DNA from: Oscillatoria sp. FACHB-1406
GTDB lineage: Bacteria; Cyanobacteriota; Cyanobacteriia; Cyanobacteriales; Spirulinaceae
NCBI RefSeq assembly: GCF_014698145.1
Contig: NZ_JACJSM010000024.1
Coordinates: 27,238-91,237, forward strand
DNA: 64,000 nt
Direction of reading: 5' to 3'
In this document: positions 44,079-53,658 of the stretch, piece by piece
Position numbering within the stretch: position 1 is the stretch's first letter
Layout of the letters: every line of letters starts with the position of its first letter
The notes under the pieces: model-generated
Seen by the model: only the letters and a program-made list of their open reading frames with translations
Told to the model about the DNA's origin: nothing
Database searches by the model: none
Program-made: the position numbers and the translations under genes

Positions 44079-46820
44079 TTAAAACCAACTTCCCACTAAC
44101 ACATAAACCGCCCAAACTGAAGGCATTTTATTAGCATCTTTCTCAAGAATTTGTTTCTGAGCCAGTTGCATAGCTTTTGCTTTAGATACTCCACTTTTCC
44201 ACTCTTGATAAAAATATTTTGTAAATTTTGTTGTAACCTTTTCGTCAGCATCCCATAGCGTAGAAATCGTTGTTTGTGCGCCCGATCGCGCCGCAATACC
44301 CGCCAACCCTAAAACGGCTCGCTTGTCTCCCTCTGCTGAAGAACAAGCGCTCAAAATCAACAATTGCAGAGGTTTTCCGCGTTTAATACAAGAGGCAGCA
44401 ATCAACTCATTGAACGCTCTGGCTTTAATAAGTTCTTGATAAGCAACAAGATAAGTTTCTTCGGGATCGGAGCTAAAGAAACCGTGGGTTTTCCAGTGAA
44501 TTGCAGAGATTGGACGTTCCTGCAATTGGGCTTTGATTTTTGAGATCGTGAAATCTTTATCGTAAAGTTTATAGTTGGGTTCGGGGATGTTATCGATCTC
44601 TTCCCTTAGTTCTTCAATAGATGGAAGAGTAGGAAATCCTTTTAATTGTTGAGGAATTCCGATTCCACCGCCTGCATAAACTAAAGAGTTATCCGTCGCG
44701 CGAGCAGCAAAAAGTTTAACGCTCGGTAAAACGGCGATCGCATATTTTTTTTGCACTAAATATTCTCGATTCCGAGCATCGTATAAAACACTCATCGGGA
44801 TATTCCGGAGCGGATCGTCAAGAACAAACGCTAAGGTGTCTAAGTTAGGTTCGTTCGCCAATACGGATTCCAACGGTTTAAATAACCAATTGTAGAGCTT
44901 GGCTGCTTCAGTTTCAATTTTCTCAATTTCTCCTCGACTCGTGAAAACCAAATTATTTCTTAACTCGCTGAGGTTATTTTCGATTTCCCTAGGATCGACC
45001 GCAGAAAAGCGATAATCGTAAGGACGACCGTGCAGTTTAAAGATCGTAACAATGCCGCGATCGGTGATAATCGGATAAATAATCGCAGCCTTCGGATCGT
45101 CAATGCGATCGGCTTGCGTTTTTTGAACGTTTGTTGAAGTATCGCAGCGCAAGAAATTCTCGATTTCTGCTAATTGTAATTGGTCGATCGCGGCGATCGC
45201 GTTTTTCAGTTTCTCCTGCTCCGGTTTTGCCTCGCCTTCCGCATCCAACAGCAAATTTACGTACTCTCGATACACCGGCTCGACATTATCTCGGAACGAA
45301 AATTGTACGTCCGTATTAATGACCAATAAATCTTTACGAACCCGCTGCAAACTCTCAACTGCATTTTGATAAGATTGAAGTGCTTCTGCTTTGCGCGCTT
45401 GTTTCTTTTGCAAGCGACCGAGTTGCCAAGAAAAGCGGTACAATAACTCTTCAGACCCTTTCGTTGCACTCTCTTTTAGTGCTTCTATCGTAAAAACTTC
45501 TGCTTCTTGCCACTGATGATTTTGTTCGTATAGCGCGCCAAGTTGACCCAGTGCTGCCACCTTGAACTGAGAACTTTTTAGAGTTTCGGCGGCGCGTAGC
45601 GAGCCTTTTAATAATTGATAAATTGCATCGGTGTTTATTAGCTTTGGCGTTAGAGTTACGGTTGAATTTTCTGCTGTTGTATTTCCCCACTCACTGCGAG
45701 TACAAGCAGGAGTCTCTGCATCAATTTTAACTTGCCAGCAACTCAAGGTTTCTGCATAGTTTAATTGCGCTTTGGTGGTGGTATGATTGACAGGCATTTT
45801 TTCGAGTAACGCCTCTATTTTGGGCAATAAACTAGCATCCGGCGCTTTGCCCGTATCGGCGGCGAGACTGAGTTGGTTGATATTAGCGTGCAGTTGGACG
45901 ATTGTAGAACGACTGGAGGCTGCTCGGGCGTAATGCTGGAAAGCCTTGTGCAACGATGCTTTTGCGGGTTCAGTCTTACCGATCGCGCTTTGTTGGTTAG
46001 CCTGCGATCGCGCCGTATTGCCCAACTCTAACTCAACTTCGCCCAACACTGTATCATTAGGAAGCAAATTAGCGATCGCAACTCCTTCTTCCAAAACCTT
46101 CTGCGCCTTCTCCAACTCTCCCAATCGCCGCCGCGTCGCCCCCAACTTCCGGTAAATTTTGGCTTTAACTTCTGTCGGCGGTTGTTGCTGCAATTGTGCG
46201 TAAAGCTGTTCTAAAAGCTGGTTCCCGTCGTAACTCCGCCCCAACGCCTCCAGCGCCACCGCTTGATTTAATTGCGCCCCCATCGCCCCTGCTATATCCC
46301 GCGCTTCTGCGTAACCCTGCTGCGCCTTTTCCCAACTCGCCAGCGCTTCAGGGACTTCTCCCCGCGTCCATTCCAGTTGGGCGAGGGTATTCCACGCCTT
46401 CGCTCGAACTGACGTATTATCCGACGCGGCGAGGAGTTGAAAACTGCGATCGCTGGCTGACTGTGCTTCCTGCAAGCGCCCCAAATGCTGGTACGCTAGG
46501 CACAGGCAAGTGTATAAGAGCGCCTGTTTCTCTGCTGTCGGGGAAGTCGCGAGTTCTGCTTGCCAAGCTTCCACCGCCTTAGCATACTGCTCGTTGTTGT
46601 AGAACTTTAAGCCATCATCTTGCTGCTGTTGCGCCCCAACTCTTCCTGGATGCAATAGCAGTAACACGAGCGCAAAACCGAGCCAAAGTAGGAATAGATA
46701 AGACGGAAAAGAGCGAAAAATCCGATTGCGCGATCGCTTGCCTTTTAACCGATGAAATGGAGAGAATAAGCGAGGAGCATAGCATCGGTTGACAGCAGAG
46801 AAAAAAATAAGTTTTGTCAT
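44079..46820 (-). CDS. Exported TPR-CHAT protein
   Basis: A 913-residue protein. A long basic N-terminus leads to a hydrophobic signal/anchor (about 40-62) ending GRVGAQ. Tetratricopeptide helices run from about 66 to 500 (YAKAVEAWQAEL, ALGRSYDGNQLLEQL, KAQKVLEEGVAIANLL and others). The C-terminal CHAT domain (about 600-910) has His779 in HWKTHGFFSS and Cys826 in LSACSSAEGD, and ends in AVYVLVGSWF. The ATG at 46820 is preferred. A GTG at 46886 would add 22 residues. It is divergent from the exoprotein gene, so it may process or retain it. Confidence 0.88.
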   Translation of the reverse strand: MTKLIFFSAVNRCYAPRLFSPFHRLKGKRSRNRIFRSFPSYLFLLWLGFALVLLLLHPGRVGAQQQQDDGLKFYNNEQYAKAVEAWQAELATSPTAEKQALLYTCLCLAYQHLGRLQEAQSASDRSFQLLAASDNTSVRAKAWNTLAQLEWTRGEVPEALASWEKAQQGYAEARDIAGAMGAQLNQAVALEALGRSYDGNQLLEQLYAQLQQQPPTEVKAKIYRKLGATRRRLGELEKAQKVLEEGVAIANLLPNDTVLGEVELELGNTARSQANQQSAIGKTEPAKASLHKAFQHYARAASSRSTIVQLHANINQLSLAADTGKAPDASLLPKIEALLEKMPVNHTTTKAQLNYAETLSCWQVKIDAETPACTRSEWGNTTAENSTVTLTPKLINTDAIYQLLKGSLRAAETLKSSQFKVAALGQLGALYEQNHQWQEAEVFTIEALKESATKGSEELLYRFSWQLGRLQKKQARKAEALQSYQNAVESLQRVRKDLLVINTDVQFSFRDNVEPVYREYVNLLLDAEGEAKPEQEKLKNAIAAIDQLQLAEIENFLRCDTSTNVQKTQADRIDDPKAAIIYPIITDRGIVTIFKLHGRPYDYRFSAVDPREIENNLSELRNNLVFTSRGEIEKIETEAAKLYNWLFKPLESVLANEPNLDTLAFVLDDPLRNIPMSVLYDARNREYLVQKKYAIAVLPSVKLFAARATDNSLVYAGGGIGIPQQLKGFPTLPSIEELREEIDNIPEPNYKLYDKDFTISKIKAQLQERPISAIHWKTHGFFSSDPEETYLVAYQELIKARAFNELIAASCIKRGKPLQLLILSACSSAEGDKRAVLGLAGIAARSGAQTTISTLWDADEKVTTKFTKYFYQEWKSGVSKAKAMQLAQKQILEKDANKMPSVWAVYVLVGSWF

Positions 46821-47038
46821 AAACTGCGACGGTAGATAAGCACTCCCTTCAGTCGAGACGTTGCTTAAATTTCCAGTATCTTTCACAAAAACGGAGATGT
46901 CATCTCTAGTACAATTCTTTTTCGAGGGAGAATAATATTTTTGCTAAATTTTGTAACAATTTCAGCCCAAGTGCGTAAAATCCCAGCGTTAGAATTGAGA
47001 GTTTGCTGGATATCTATCAATCTAGCCTCCCTATCGCT

Positions 47039-50000
47039 ATGAGACACCTCGGTATTGCCGCGATTTTGCCGATTAGGGGCGATGCGATCGCGATCGCTCG
47101 CAAAAGAACCGTTTTACTCCTCGGAATCGCGCTTTTCTGTCTGGGGGAGGGAGAAAGGGCGCGATCGCAAATTATCCCCGATAGTACGCTTAACACCACC
47201 GTGACTTGTCTGCTTGGGAATTGTAACATTACCAACGGAACCCCCAGCGGCAATACATTATTTCATAGCTTTTCTCAATTCTCAATTCCGACTGGCAATG
47301 CAGCCAATTTTATTAACAATAGCAGCAACATTCAAAATATTATCGGGCGCATTACCGGAACATCTTCCTCCCAAATCGATGGCTTAATCAAAGCCAGTGG
47401 AACTTCCCCGAACTTCAACCTCTTTCTCCTCAATCCTAATGGCATTATTTTCGGAGCGACTGCCACTCTTCGACTCAACGGTTCCTTTTTTGCCACCACC
47501 GCAGAGCGCATTAACTTTAACAATGGAACCTCCTTTAGCATCACCGATCCCACTCCCCCAATTTTAACCATAAATGTTCCCATCGGCTTACAATTGGGTG
47601 CAAATCCGGGGGCAATTCAAGTGCAAGGACAAGGCTTATTCTCTCCCTCCTTATCCGTCCCGAAAGGCAACACAATCGCCTTTATCGGGAGCGGAATTGA
47701 AATGCAAGGCGGTGCTGTTATTGCGCCCCAAGGTCGAATAGAATTCGGTAGCGTTGGTTCCAATAGTTTAGTAAATCTTAGCCCGTCCCCAACCGGATTT
47801 ACACTTGACTATAGCAACATCCAAGACTACCGAAATATTAACCTTTCTCAAATAGCCGGAGCCTATGCCGATGCCGGTCAAGTTCAAGTTCGAGGTCGTG
47901 AAATCTTTCTAGAAAGTGGGGCAGCGCTAACCTCAAACCCCACCTTTGATTTACCTGGAGGAAATATCGATGTTTATGGCTCGGAATCGGTCAAAATTTC
48001 CGGCGTGTCCGGCGCGTCCTTCTTAATTAATAGCGGTTTGTACGCCCAAAATCAAGGAAACAGTACCAATGCGGGGAATATTACCGTAACAACGCCTCAC
48101 CTCAAAATTGAAGACGGAGGCATTATTATTAACTCGACTTCAGGAACCGGAAAAGCAGGAGATATTACCCTAAATTCCTCTATCGTCGAACTACAAGGAT
48201 TGCCCGCCCAAAATGCTCTCGTTCCTTTTACGGGTTTGCGTTCGACTTCAACCGGAAAAATACCTGGGGCGGGAAGCGGTGGAAATATTACCCTCAATTC
48301 ACAGCAGCTAATTGTTACCGATGGCGCAGGAATTACTGCTTTTACAAACGGTGCGGGAAATGCAGGAAATATTAGCGTTAACAACGCTCAAATTGTAAAC
48401 GTAAGCGGACAAAATAGTTTTTTATCTACAGAAACTACTAGCACTGGAACGGCGGGAACGATTAAAATTGATACCGAAAATCTCTTTGTTTCCAATGGCG
48501 CGCAAATTCGAGGTATGAGCAACAATTCAGGAAATGCTGGCAATATTGAAGTTGTCAACGCTAATGTTGTTTCTCTCGATAATGGCGGAAGTCTGCGGGT
48601 AGAAGCAACCGGAAACGGCAATGCCGGTAATATTGACATTGATGCGAACATCGTAGCGTTAAATAATGGTGCAACCCTTTCAGCGACCAATAAAACGACA
48701 GGCGGCGGTCAGGTTCGCTTGCACAATTTACAGCTTTTAAACCTCAATAACAACAGCAAAATTTTAGTCTCCACTGTTGACGGGCAGGGCGGAAATATTG
48801 AAGCTAATGCTAATTGGATTAATTTAGATCGTAATAGCAGTATTTTGTCAAGTGCTAGTGGCTTTGGTGATTCAGGTGATATCGATCTAACGGCGGGCTG
48901 GGTAACGTTAGATAATGGCTCCACAATTGCTGCCAATCATACAGGATTCGGTGAAGCCGGAAATGTCACAATTCTGGCAGGATGGCTATATTTAAATCGC
49001 GGTTCGGAGGTAACAGTCAGCCATAAAGGATGGGGCAATGCGGGTAATTTAATTGCAGCAGCTTATGACATCGATCTTTACAATGGCTCCCAACTTTCCT
49101 CCGCTCATACAGGGTTGGGTAATGCCGGAGGGATTGGGTTATTTGCCGATCGCGTTAATCTTATTAATGGCTCGCAAGTAACAGTCAGTCATTCGGGCTT
49201 GGGGGCAGCAGGTAATATAATCGCGATCGCGGACTCAATTCACCTCAAAAACGGCTCCCAACTCGCCTCAAATACCATCTGGGCGCAGGGCGGAAACATC
49301 ACCCTTCGCGACTGGCAAACCCTATCGCTCGATAACTATAGTCGAATTTCCGCCGCCACGGTTGATGGACGAGGCGGAACCGTCAATCTTAGCGGTACTG
49401 GCGATTTAACCCTTAACAATAACAGCGGCATCCTCGCCAGCGCTACGGGTACGGGAACCGCCGGAAGCACCAACCTGAGCGCAAAAACCTTAACCGTACA
49501 AAACGACTCGCAAATTGCCACCAGCAGCGCAGAGAATGGCAATGCAGGAAACTTAGAAATTAGTGCCAGTCAAATCCAACTGCGCGATCGCGCCAAGCTT
49601 ACCTCAGAAACGCGCAACGGAACAGGCGGAAACATCACCCTTCGCGATTGGCAAACCCTATCGCTCGATAACTATAGTCGAATTTCCGCCGCCACGGTTG
49701 ACGGACGAGGCGGAACCGTCAATCTTAGCGGTACTGGCGATTTAACCCTTAACAATAACAGCGGCATCCTCGCCAGCGCTACGGGTACGGGAACCGCCGG
49801 AAGCACCAACCTGAGCGCAAAAACCTTAACCGTACAAAACGACTCGCAAATTGCCACCAGCAGCGCAGAGAATGGCAATGCAGGAAACTTAGAAATTAGT
49901 GCCAGTCAAATCCAACTGCGCGATCGCGCCAAGCTTACCTCAGAAACGCGCAACGGAACAGGCGGAAACATCACCCTTCGCGATTGGCAAACCCTATCGC

Positions 50001-50905
50001 TCGATAACTATAGTCGAATTTCCGCCGCCACGGTTGACGGACGAGGCGGAACCGTCAATCTTAGCGGTACTGGCGACTTAAGCGTTAATCATAATAGCGG
50101 CATCCTCGCCAGCGCCACCGGAACCGGAACCGCAGGCAACCTCAACATTACTACCCCCGGAAAACTCAGCATCGAAAACGACTCCGAAGCAGCAGTTCGC
50201 AACACCGGAACCGGAGGTGCGGGCAATCTCAGCGCTCGCACCGGAGATATTTTCCTCAGCCAGCGCGGGCGTATTGCAGCCAGTACGGTAGCGGGAAATG
50301 GCGGTAATATCGATTTACGGAGCGATCGCAACCTTATCCTACGCTACAACAGCGAAATCTCCGCAGAAGCAGGCGGCACGGGCAACGGCGGCAACATCAC
50401 CCTCAACACCGGCGGCATTATCCTCGGCGTACTCAGTGAAAACAGCGATATCGTCGCCAATGCCTTCGCAGGAAACGGCGGTAACATCACCGCAAACGCC
50501 CTCGCAGTCTTAACCTTCCGCCAGTTCAAAAAACAGCGCACCTCCGAAAGCGACTTTATCGCCAGTTCCCAAATCGGAATCGACGGCACTGTTACCATTA
50601 ACGCGCGCCAGCAAACCCCCATCGAAGTGCTACCCGATAACTTCCTCGATCCTCCCCTCGCCGAAGGATGCGATCCCATCGCCGAAAATGGATCCAGCCT
50701 ATCTGTTGTCGGACGGCGCGGACTCTCGCCCGATGCACCCTTTGAACCCCTCAACAGCGACGGAATTTGGGAAGACTTGCGCATGGATACAGAACCCTTA
50801 GTAGAAGCCCAAGCTTGGACGGTTAACGATCGCGGTAACATCGTCCTCATCGCTGAAACTCCCCCACCCGCGCCCGCTGCCTGCACCCTACAATCAGTCC
50901 CGTAG
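47039..50905 (+). CDS. Two-partner-secretion (filamentous haemagglutinin-like) exoprotein
   Basis: A 1288-residue TpsA-type protein. After a signal (about 1-45) comes the TPS secretion domain with NGTPSGNTLFHSFSQFSIP, NPNGIIFG and FFATTAERINF. A long run of Asn/Gly-rich beta-helix turns follows (AGNI, GNAGN patterns). The C-terminal segment has WEDLRMDTEPLVEAQAW, known from cyanobacterial TpsA-like proteins. The partner TpsB pore is not in the window. A nearly exact 336-bp repeat lies inside. The protein should be exported and surface-associated. Confidence 0.92.
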   Translation: MRHLGIAAILPIRGDAIAIARKRTVLLLGIALFCLGEGERARSQIIPDSTLNTTVTCLLGNCNITNGTPSGNTLFHSFSQFSIPTGNAANFINNSSNIQNIIGRITGTSSSQIDGLIKASGTSPNFNLFLLNPNGIIFGATATLRLNGSFFATTAERINFNNGTSFSITDPTPPILTINVPIGLQLGANPGAIQVQGQGLFSPSLSVPKGNTIAFIGSGIEMQGGAVIAPQGRIEFGSVGSNSLVNLSPSPTGFTLDYSNIQDYRNINLSQIAGAYADAGQVQVRGREIFLESGAALTSNPTFDLPGGNIDVYGSESVKISGVSGASFLINSGLYAQNQGNSTNAGNITVTTPHLKIEDGGIIINSTSGTGKAGDITLNSSIVELQGLPAQNALVPFTGLRSTSTGKIPGAGSGGNITLNSQQLIVTDGAGITAFTNGAGNAGNISVNNAQIVNVSGQNSFLSTETTSTGTAGTIKIDTENLFVSNGAQIRGMSNNSGNAGNIEVVNANVVSLDNGGSLRVEATGNGNAGNIDIDANIVALNNGATLSATNKTTGGGQVRLHNLQLLNLNNNSKILVSTVDGQGGNIEANANWINLDRNSSILSSASGFGDSGDIDLTAGWVTLDNGSTIAANHTGFGEAGNVTILAGWLYLNRGSEVTVSHKGWGNAGNLIAAAYDIDLYNGSQLSSAHTGLGNAGGIGLFADRVNLINGSQVTVSHSGLGAAGNIIAIADSIHLKNGSQLASNTIWAQGGNITLRDWQTLSLDNYSRISAATVDGRGGTVNLSGTGDLTLNNNSGILASATGTGTAGSTNLSAKTLTVQNDSQIATSSAENGNAGNLEISASQIQLRDRAKLTSETRNGTGGNITLRDWQTLSLDNYSRISAATVDGRGGTVNLSGTGDLTLNNNSGILASATGTGTAGSTNLSAKTLTVQNDSQIATSSAENGNAGNLEISASQIQLRDRAKLTSETRNGTGGNITLRDWQTLSLDNYSRISAATVDGRGGTVNLSGTGDLSVNHNSGILASATGTGTAGNLNITTPGKLSIENDSEAAVRNTGTGGAGNLSARTGDIFLSQRGRIAASTVAGNGGNIDLRSDRNLILRYNSEISAEAGGTGNGGNITLNTGGIILGVLSENSDIVANAFAGNGGNITANALAVLTFRQFKKQRTSESDFIASSQIGIDGTVTINARQQTPIEVLPDNFLDPPLAEGCDPIAENGSSLSVVGRRGLSPDAPFEPLNSDGIWEDLRMDTEPLVEAQAWTVNDRGNIVLIAETPPPAPAACTLQSVP
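49289..50077 (+). repeat. 336-bp tandem repeats inside the exoprotein gene
   Basis: Two full units (49289-49624 and 49625-49960) are identical or nearly so, and a third partial unit (49961 to about 50077) matches the start before diverging. Each encodes a 112-residue block beginning GGNITLRDWQTLSLDNYSRI. The frame is preserved. Recombination between units could lengthen or shorten the protein without a frameshift. Confidence 0.95.
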
Positions 50906-51015
50906 GATTCCTACGCGCTACTCAAAGGGGTCAACTTATAAAGGCAACAATTTTAAATAAACGAAGCCAAAGATAAGCTGTTTGTCCGGTGCAAGTCAGG
51001 GTTAGCTGGCGATCG

Positions 51016-52239
51016 CTACTGCTGACATTTTTTTTGGGTTTCAATATCGCTTCGATCGATCGGTAAAGCACAATCAAGCTGCTTGCCAAGCTTTCTAAGT
51101 TGGTTATTCAAGCCAGGTAGCGTGCCAGTTTCTCGACCTGAGTGGGCATTGAGGAATGAGGGGTATAACGGCGCGCCACTGATTTGGACATTGAGTCTGG
51201 CAGGGAGTAGATATTTAGGCGCTTCCATCCATTCGGGTTCCAGCACAGTTTTATAAGCTGCTTCAGAAACTAAGTAGTTAATAAAAGAAATCGCTAGCGA
51301 TCTCTTTTGTCCTGTCAGGCTTGAATCTACAGCAAGACCATCTACCCAGCCTACTCCTTTGCTCATTGAGTTTTCTCGAAAAGGAGGTAGTCTTCTTACT
51401 GCAATATCGTTAATTGATAAGCATCCAGAGGTACTGGTGCAATTATCGAGGGCGTATTGAATGCCATAGTGGATTGATTCAGAGTAACCGATATAGGCAC
51501 TAGATTTTCTAGCGATGAATGCTCTGGAATAATAGCCCGTGCGATCGTGTAAGTCATTACTGCGGCAAAAACCATCCGGACAGAGACCCAGAAGGGAGGT
51601 GAGAGAGGTCGTGACTTCTGAATTGAGGAGGGTGGATTGGGAAATCGACTGTTGCGCTCGTTCGACACCCACAAGTTCTGAAAGGACTGTAAAGTACCAC
51701 TCACCCAAAGTTGAACTCCCTTTTAGGTCAACGAATAAAGCTTCGTTGCGCTGCTTAAGAATGGTGCTTACATCATTCCAGGTTTTGGCACTTGCAAGTT
51801 CTGTATCTCCCTTTCTGTAAAAGAGAAAGTTTCCACAAAGCCAGTGGGGAACCGCATAGGTTTCTCCATTTCTCGTGACTGCTGCGATCGCTTCTTTTGA
51901 GAAGTTTTCTTTAGGAAAGTCAATCTTGGAAATTTTGCCCAATTGGATGAGGTCTGATAAGAGAATTGTATCGACTTCATAGACATCAGCGGAGGCTTTT
52001 TGCAGTCCCCCAGAATAGTAGTCTGCAACAAGGTCTGGGTTATCTACTAATTGAAGATCGACTTCTGGATTCGCCTTTTCAAATTCGCCTTCTATTTTTT
52101 GAAATAGAGATAAGCGATCGGGAACATAAGGATACAAAAGAACTCGTAAGGTTTCCTTTGCTAAGGCTGGGATAGCGATCGTGAGTTGACCAACAATACA
52201 AGCAACGAATGACCAAGTAAAATGAGCTTTCTTAACCAT
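51016..52239 (-). CDS. Exported thiaminase I-like protein
   Basis: A 407-residue protein with a signal peptide ending near PALA. Its fold class is that of extracellular solute-binding proteins, but the wording is that of thiaminase I (thiamine pyridinylase). It shares LYPYVPD near the N-terminus, a Cys (135) in PHWLCGNFLFYRKGD matching the catalytic Cys of Bacillus thiaminase I, and a Glu (254) in AYIGYSESIH matching its catalytic Glu. It also shares YLLPARLNV near the end. The enzyme would exchange the thiazole of thiamine for another base. No thiamine gene or TPP riboswitch is adjacent. A plain binding protein is the alternative. Confidence 0.75.
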   Translation of the reverse strand: MVKKAHFTWSFVACIVGQLTIAIPALAKETLRVLLYPYVPDRLSLFQKIEGEFEKANPEVDLQLVDNPDLVADYYSGGLQKASADVYEVDTILLSDLIQLGKISKIDFPKENFSKEAIAAVTRNGETYAVPHWLCGNFLFYRKGDTELASAKTWNDVSTILKQRNEALFVDLKGSSTLGEWYFTVLSELVGVERAQQSISQSTLLNSEVTTSLTSLLGLCPDGFCRSNDLHDRTGYYSRAFIARKSSAYIGYSESIHYGIQYALDNCTSTSGCLSINDIAVRRLPPFRENSMSKGVGWVDGLAVDSSLTGQKRSLAISFINYLVSEAAYKTVLEPEWMEAPKYLLPARLNVQISGAPLYPSFLNAHSGRETGTLPGLNNQLRKLGKQLDCALPIDRSDIETQKKCQQ

Positions 52240-52251
52240 GTTATGATGCAC

Positions 52252-52726
52252 TTTCTGTATTGGATTAAAATATTAAAACTTTTTTCAAGAGTTAACTTCT
52301 ATTTCTTCACCAAATTTTTAGTATCGAAATTGCCCTTGTCGAACTGTACGAAAATGTAGAAGTCGATTCGGAGAGATAACCCCATTTCAGCAGCAGCACA
52401 AACATTACGCTCCACTACTGCCAGCAACCTTGGCATAAACTTTTGTAACAATCCCAGTAGCTCTGCGTCAAAAAACTCCCAAAACAGCGAGACTCACCCA
52501 GTAGTAGTAGGGTGGGCATTGCAGCAACACTTTTCAATTTCGGGGCAACTTTAAATTGGCAATGCCCACCATCTAGGTTTTGGTGGACAAGGTAATTCAA
52601 TAAATTTCTCAAAAATCCCGATCCTCGCCTTGCCCACCCTTGTATCTTAAGGCTGAAAAAATTATCGTAGAGACGTTGTATACAACGTCTCTACGGGCAA
52701 TTTGTTCCTTCTTATTTCAGTGCCAT
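52252..52726. repeat. 475-bp gap with dispersed palindromes
   Basis: It holds a GTAGGGTGGGCATTG half and its complement GGCAATGCCCACC (about 52509-52572), and a 28-bp perfect palindrome GTAGAGACGTTGTA plus complement (52667-52694). The latter is close to the one at 15723. The left part is A/T-rich and is the expected promoter region of the thiaminase-like gene. No gene is seen. Confidence 0.7.
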
Positions 52727-53587
52727 TCAACCAGAAATGACTTCCATTTGAGAAATTGCTCGCTCGGTTCTCTCGGGCGGCGATTCGCCCACGCTGTCAA
52801 CCGCAAGCTTCATCATTGTCATTTGCGCTGGACCGAAAATAGTAGCGAAGGACGCATCCGCTGCATCGCGCCCGGTTCCGATGCGAACGAATCCAGCGCG
52901 GGGGGCGAGGCGAGTTGGATCGAAGATATACCAGCGATCGCCTAAATAGGCTTCAAAATAAGCATGAAAGTCCGGCGGTTGCAAGTTGTAGGAGTAACCG
53001 GCGGCGAAGCGGGCTGGAATATTGAAGGCGCGACAGAGGGCAATTCCTAAATGGGCAAAATCCCGGCATACGCCTGCCCTTTCGAGCAGCGTATCGCAAG
53101 CGGAGGTTTGAGAATCGGTACTGCCGGAAAGATAGACGACATTATCGTAAATCCAGTTACAAATCGCCGTGACTTTCGAGTAACCGGGCAGTAAATGACC
53201 GAATTCTTCTTGCGCTAAACGGAATAAGCGATCGGATTGGCAGTAACGCGACGGCCAAAGATACTGCATGGTTTCTAAAGGCAACTTTCCGGGTGGAATT
53301 TCGGCAATGGCGTTCGGATCTTCTTCGAGATAACAAACATCGACCAGGGCGCGATAAGAGATTTTAAATTCTCCCGGCGGCGCAATTAAACGCAGATATC
53401 GAGTACCGGTGTCGGCGGCGATATATTCTTCCGAGGCGATCGCGGGATCGAAGTTCAAATCTTCTTCAAGAACGATTTGATGCTCGTTCCGAACGACGCT
53501 AATGTTAAAAATAAACGTACATTCTGTCGGTAGATTGTAGCTCAGTTTACTGCTTACCTCTAGCCGATGCTTTTTACTGGATTGCAT
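52727..53587 (-). CDS. Transglutaminase-like cysteine peptidase
   Basis: A 286-residue protein. An N-terminal beta domain (about 1-100) precedes the transglutaminase core, with Cys in LERAGVCRDFAHLGIALCR, His in PDFHAYFEAYLGDRW and Asp in YIFDPTRLAPR. This catalytic triad order is that of bacterial transglutaminase-like peptidases. No signal peptide is evident, so it is likely cytoplasmic. It is read in the same direction as the large membrane protein gene 71 bp upstream. A paralogue of the SirF or Tgl type is possible, but specificity cannot be read. Confidence 0.85.
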   Translation of the reverse strand: MQSSKKHRLEVSSKLSYNLPTECTFIFNISVVRNEHQIVLEEDLNFDPAIASEEYIAADTGTRYLRLIAPPGEFKISYRALVDVCYLEEDPNAIAEIPPGKLPLETMQYLWPSRYCQSDRLFRLAQEEFGHLLPGYSKVTAICNWIYDNVVYLSGSTDSQTSACDTLLERAGVCRDFAHLGIALCRAFNIPARFAAGYSYNLQPPDFHAYFEAYLGDRWYIFDPTRLAPRAGFVRIGTGRDAADASFATIFGPAQMTMMKLAVDSVGESPPERTERAISQMEVISG

Positions 53588-53658
53588 CAATTTTAACGCG
53601 CTCTCATCGTTCGCAAGATTACGATTAAAATATAGCGCAATTCTTAATCGGGCAATCC

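Noticed and set aside
49289..50077. Possible CRISPR or insertion sequence
   Set aside because: Repeats are 336 bp, contiguous and in frame inside one protein gene.
50970..51005. GTCCGGTGCAAGTCAGG resembling a B12 riboswitch core
   Set aside because: Only this short piece matches. The CTGTCCCGCAACTGT part and the B12 box are missing, and the following gene is on the other strand.
52240..52726. TPP riboswitch upstream of the thiaminase-like gene
   Set aside because: I looked for a CTGAGA-type THI box on the minus strand and found none.
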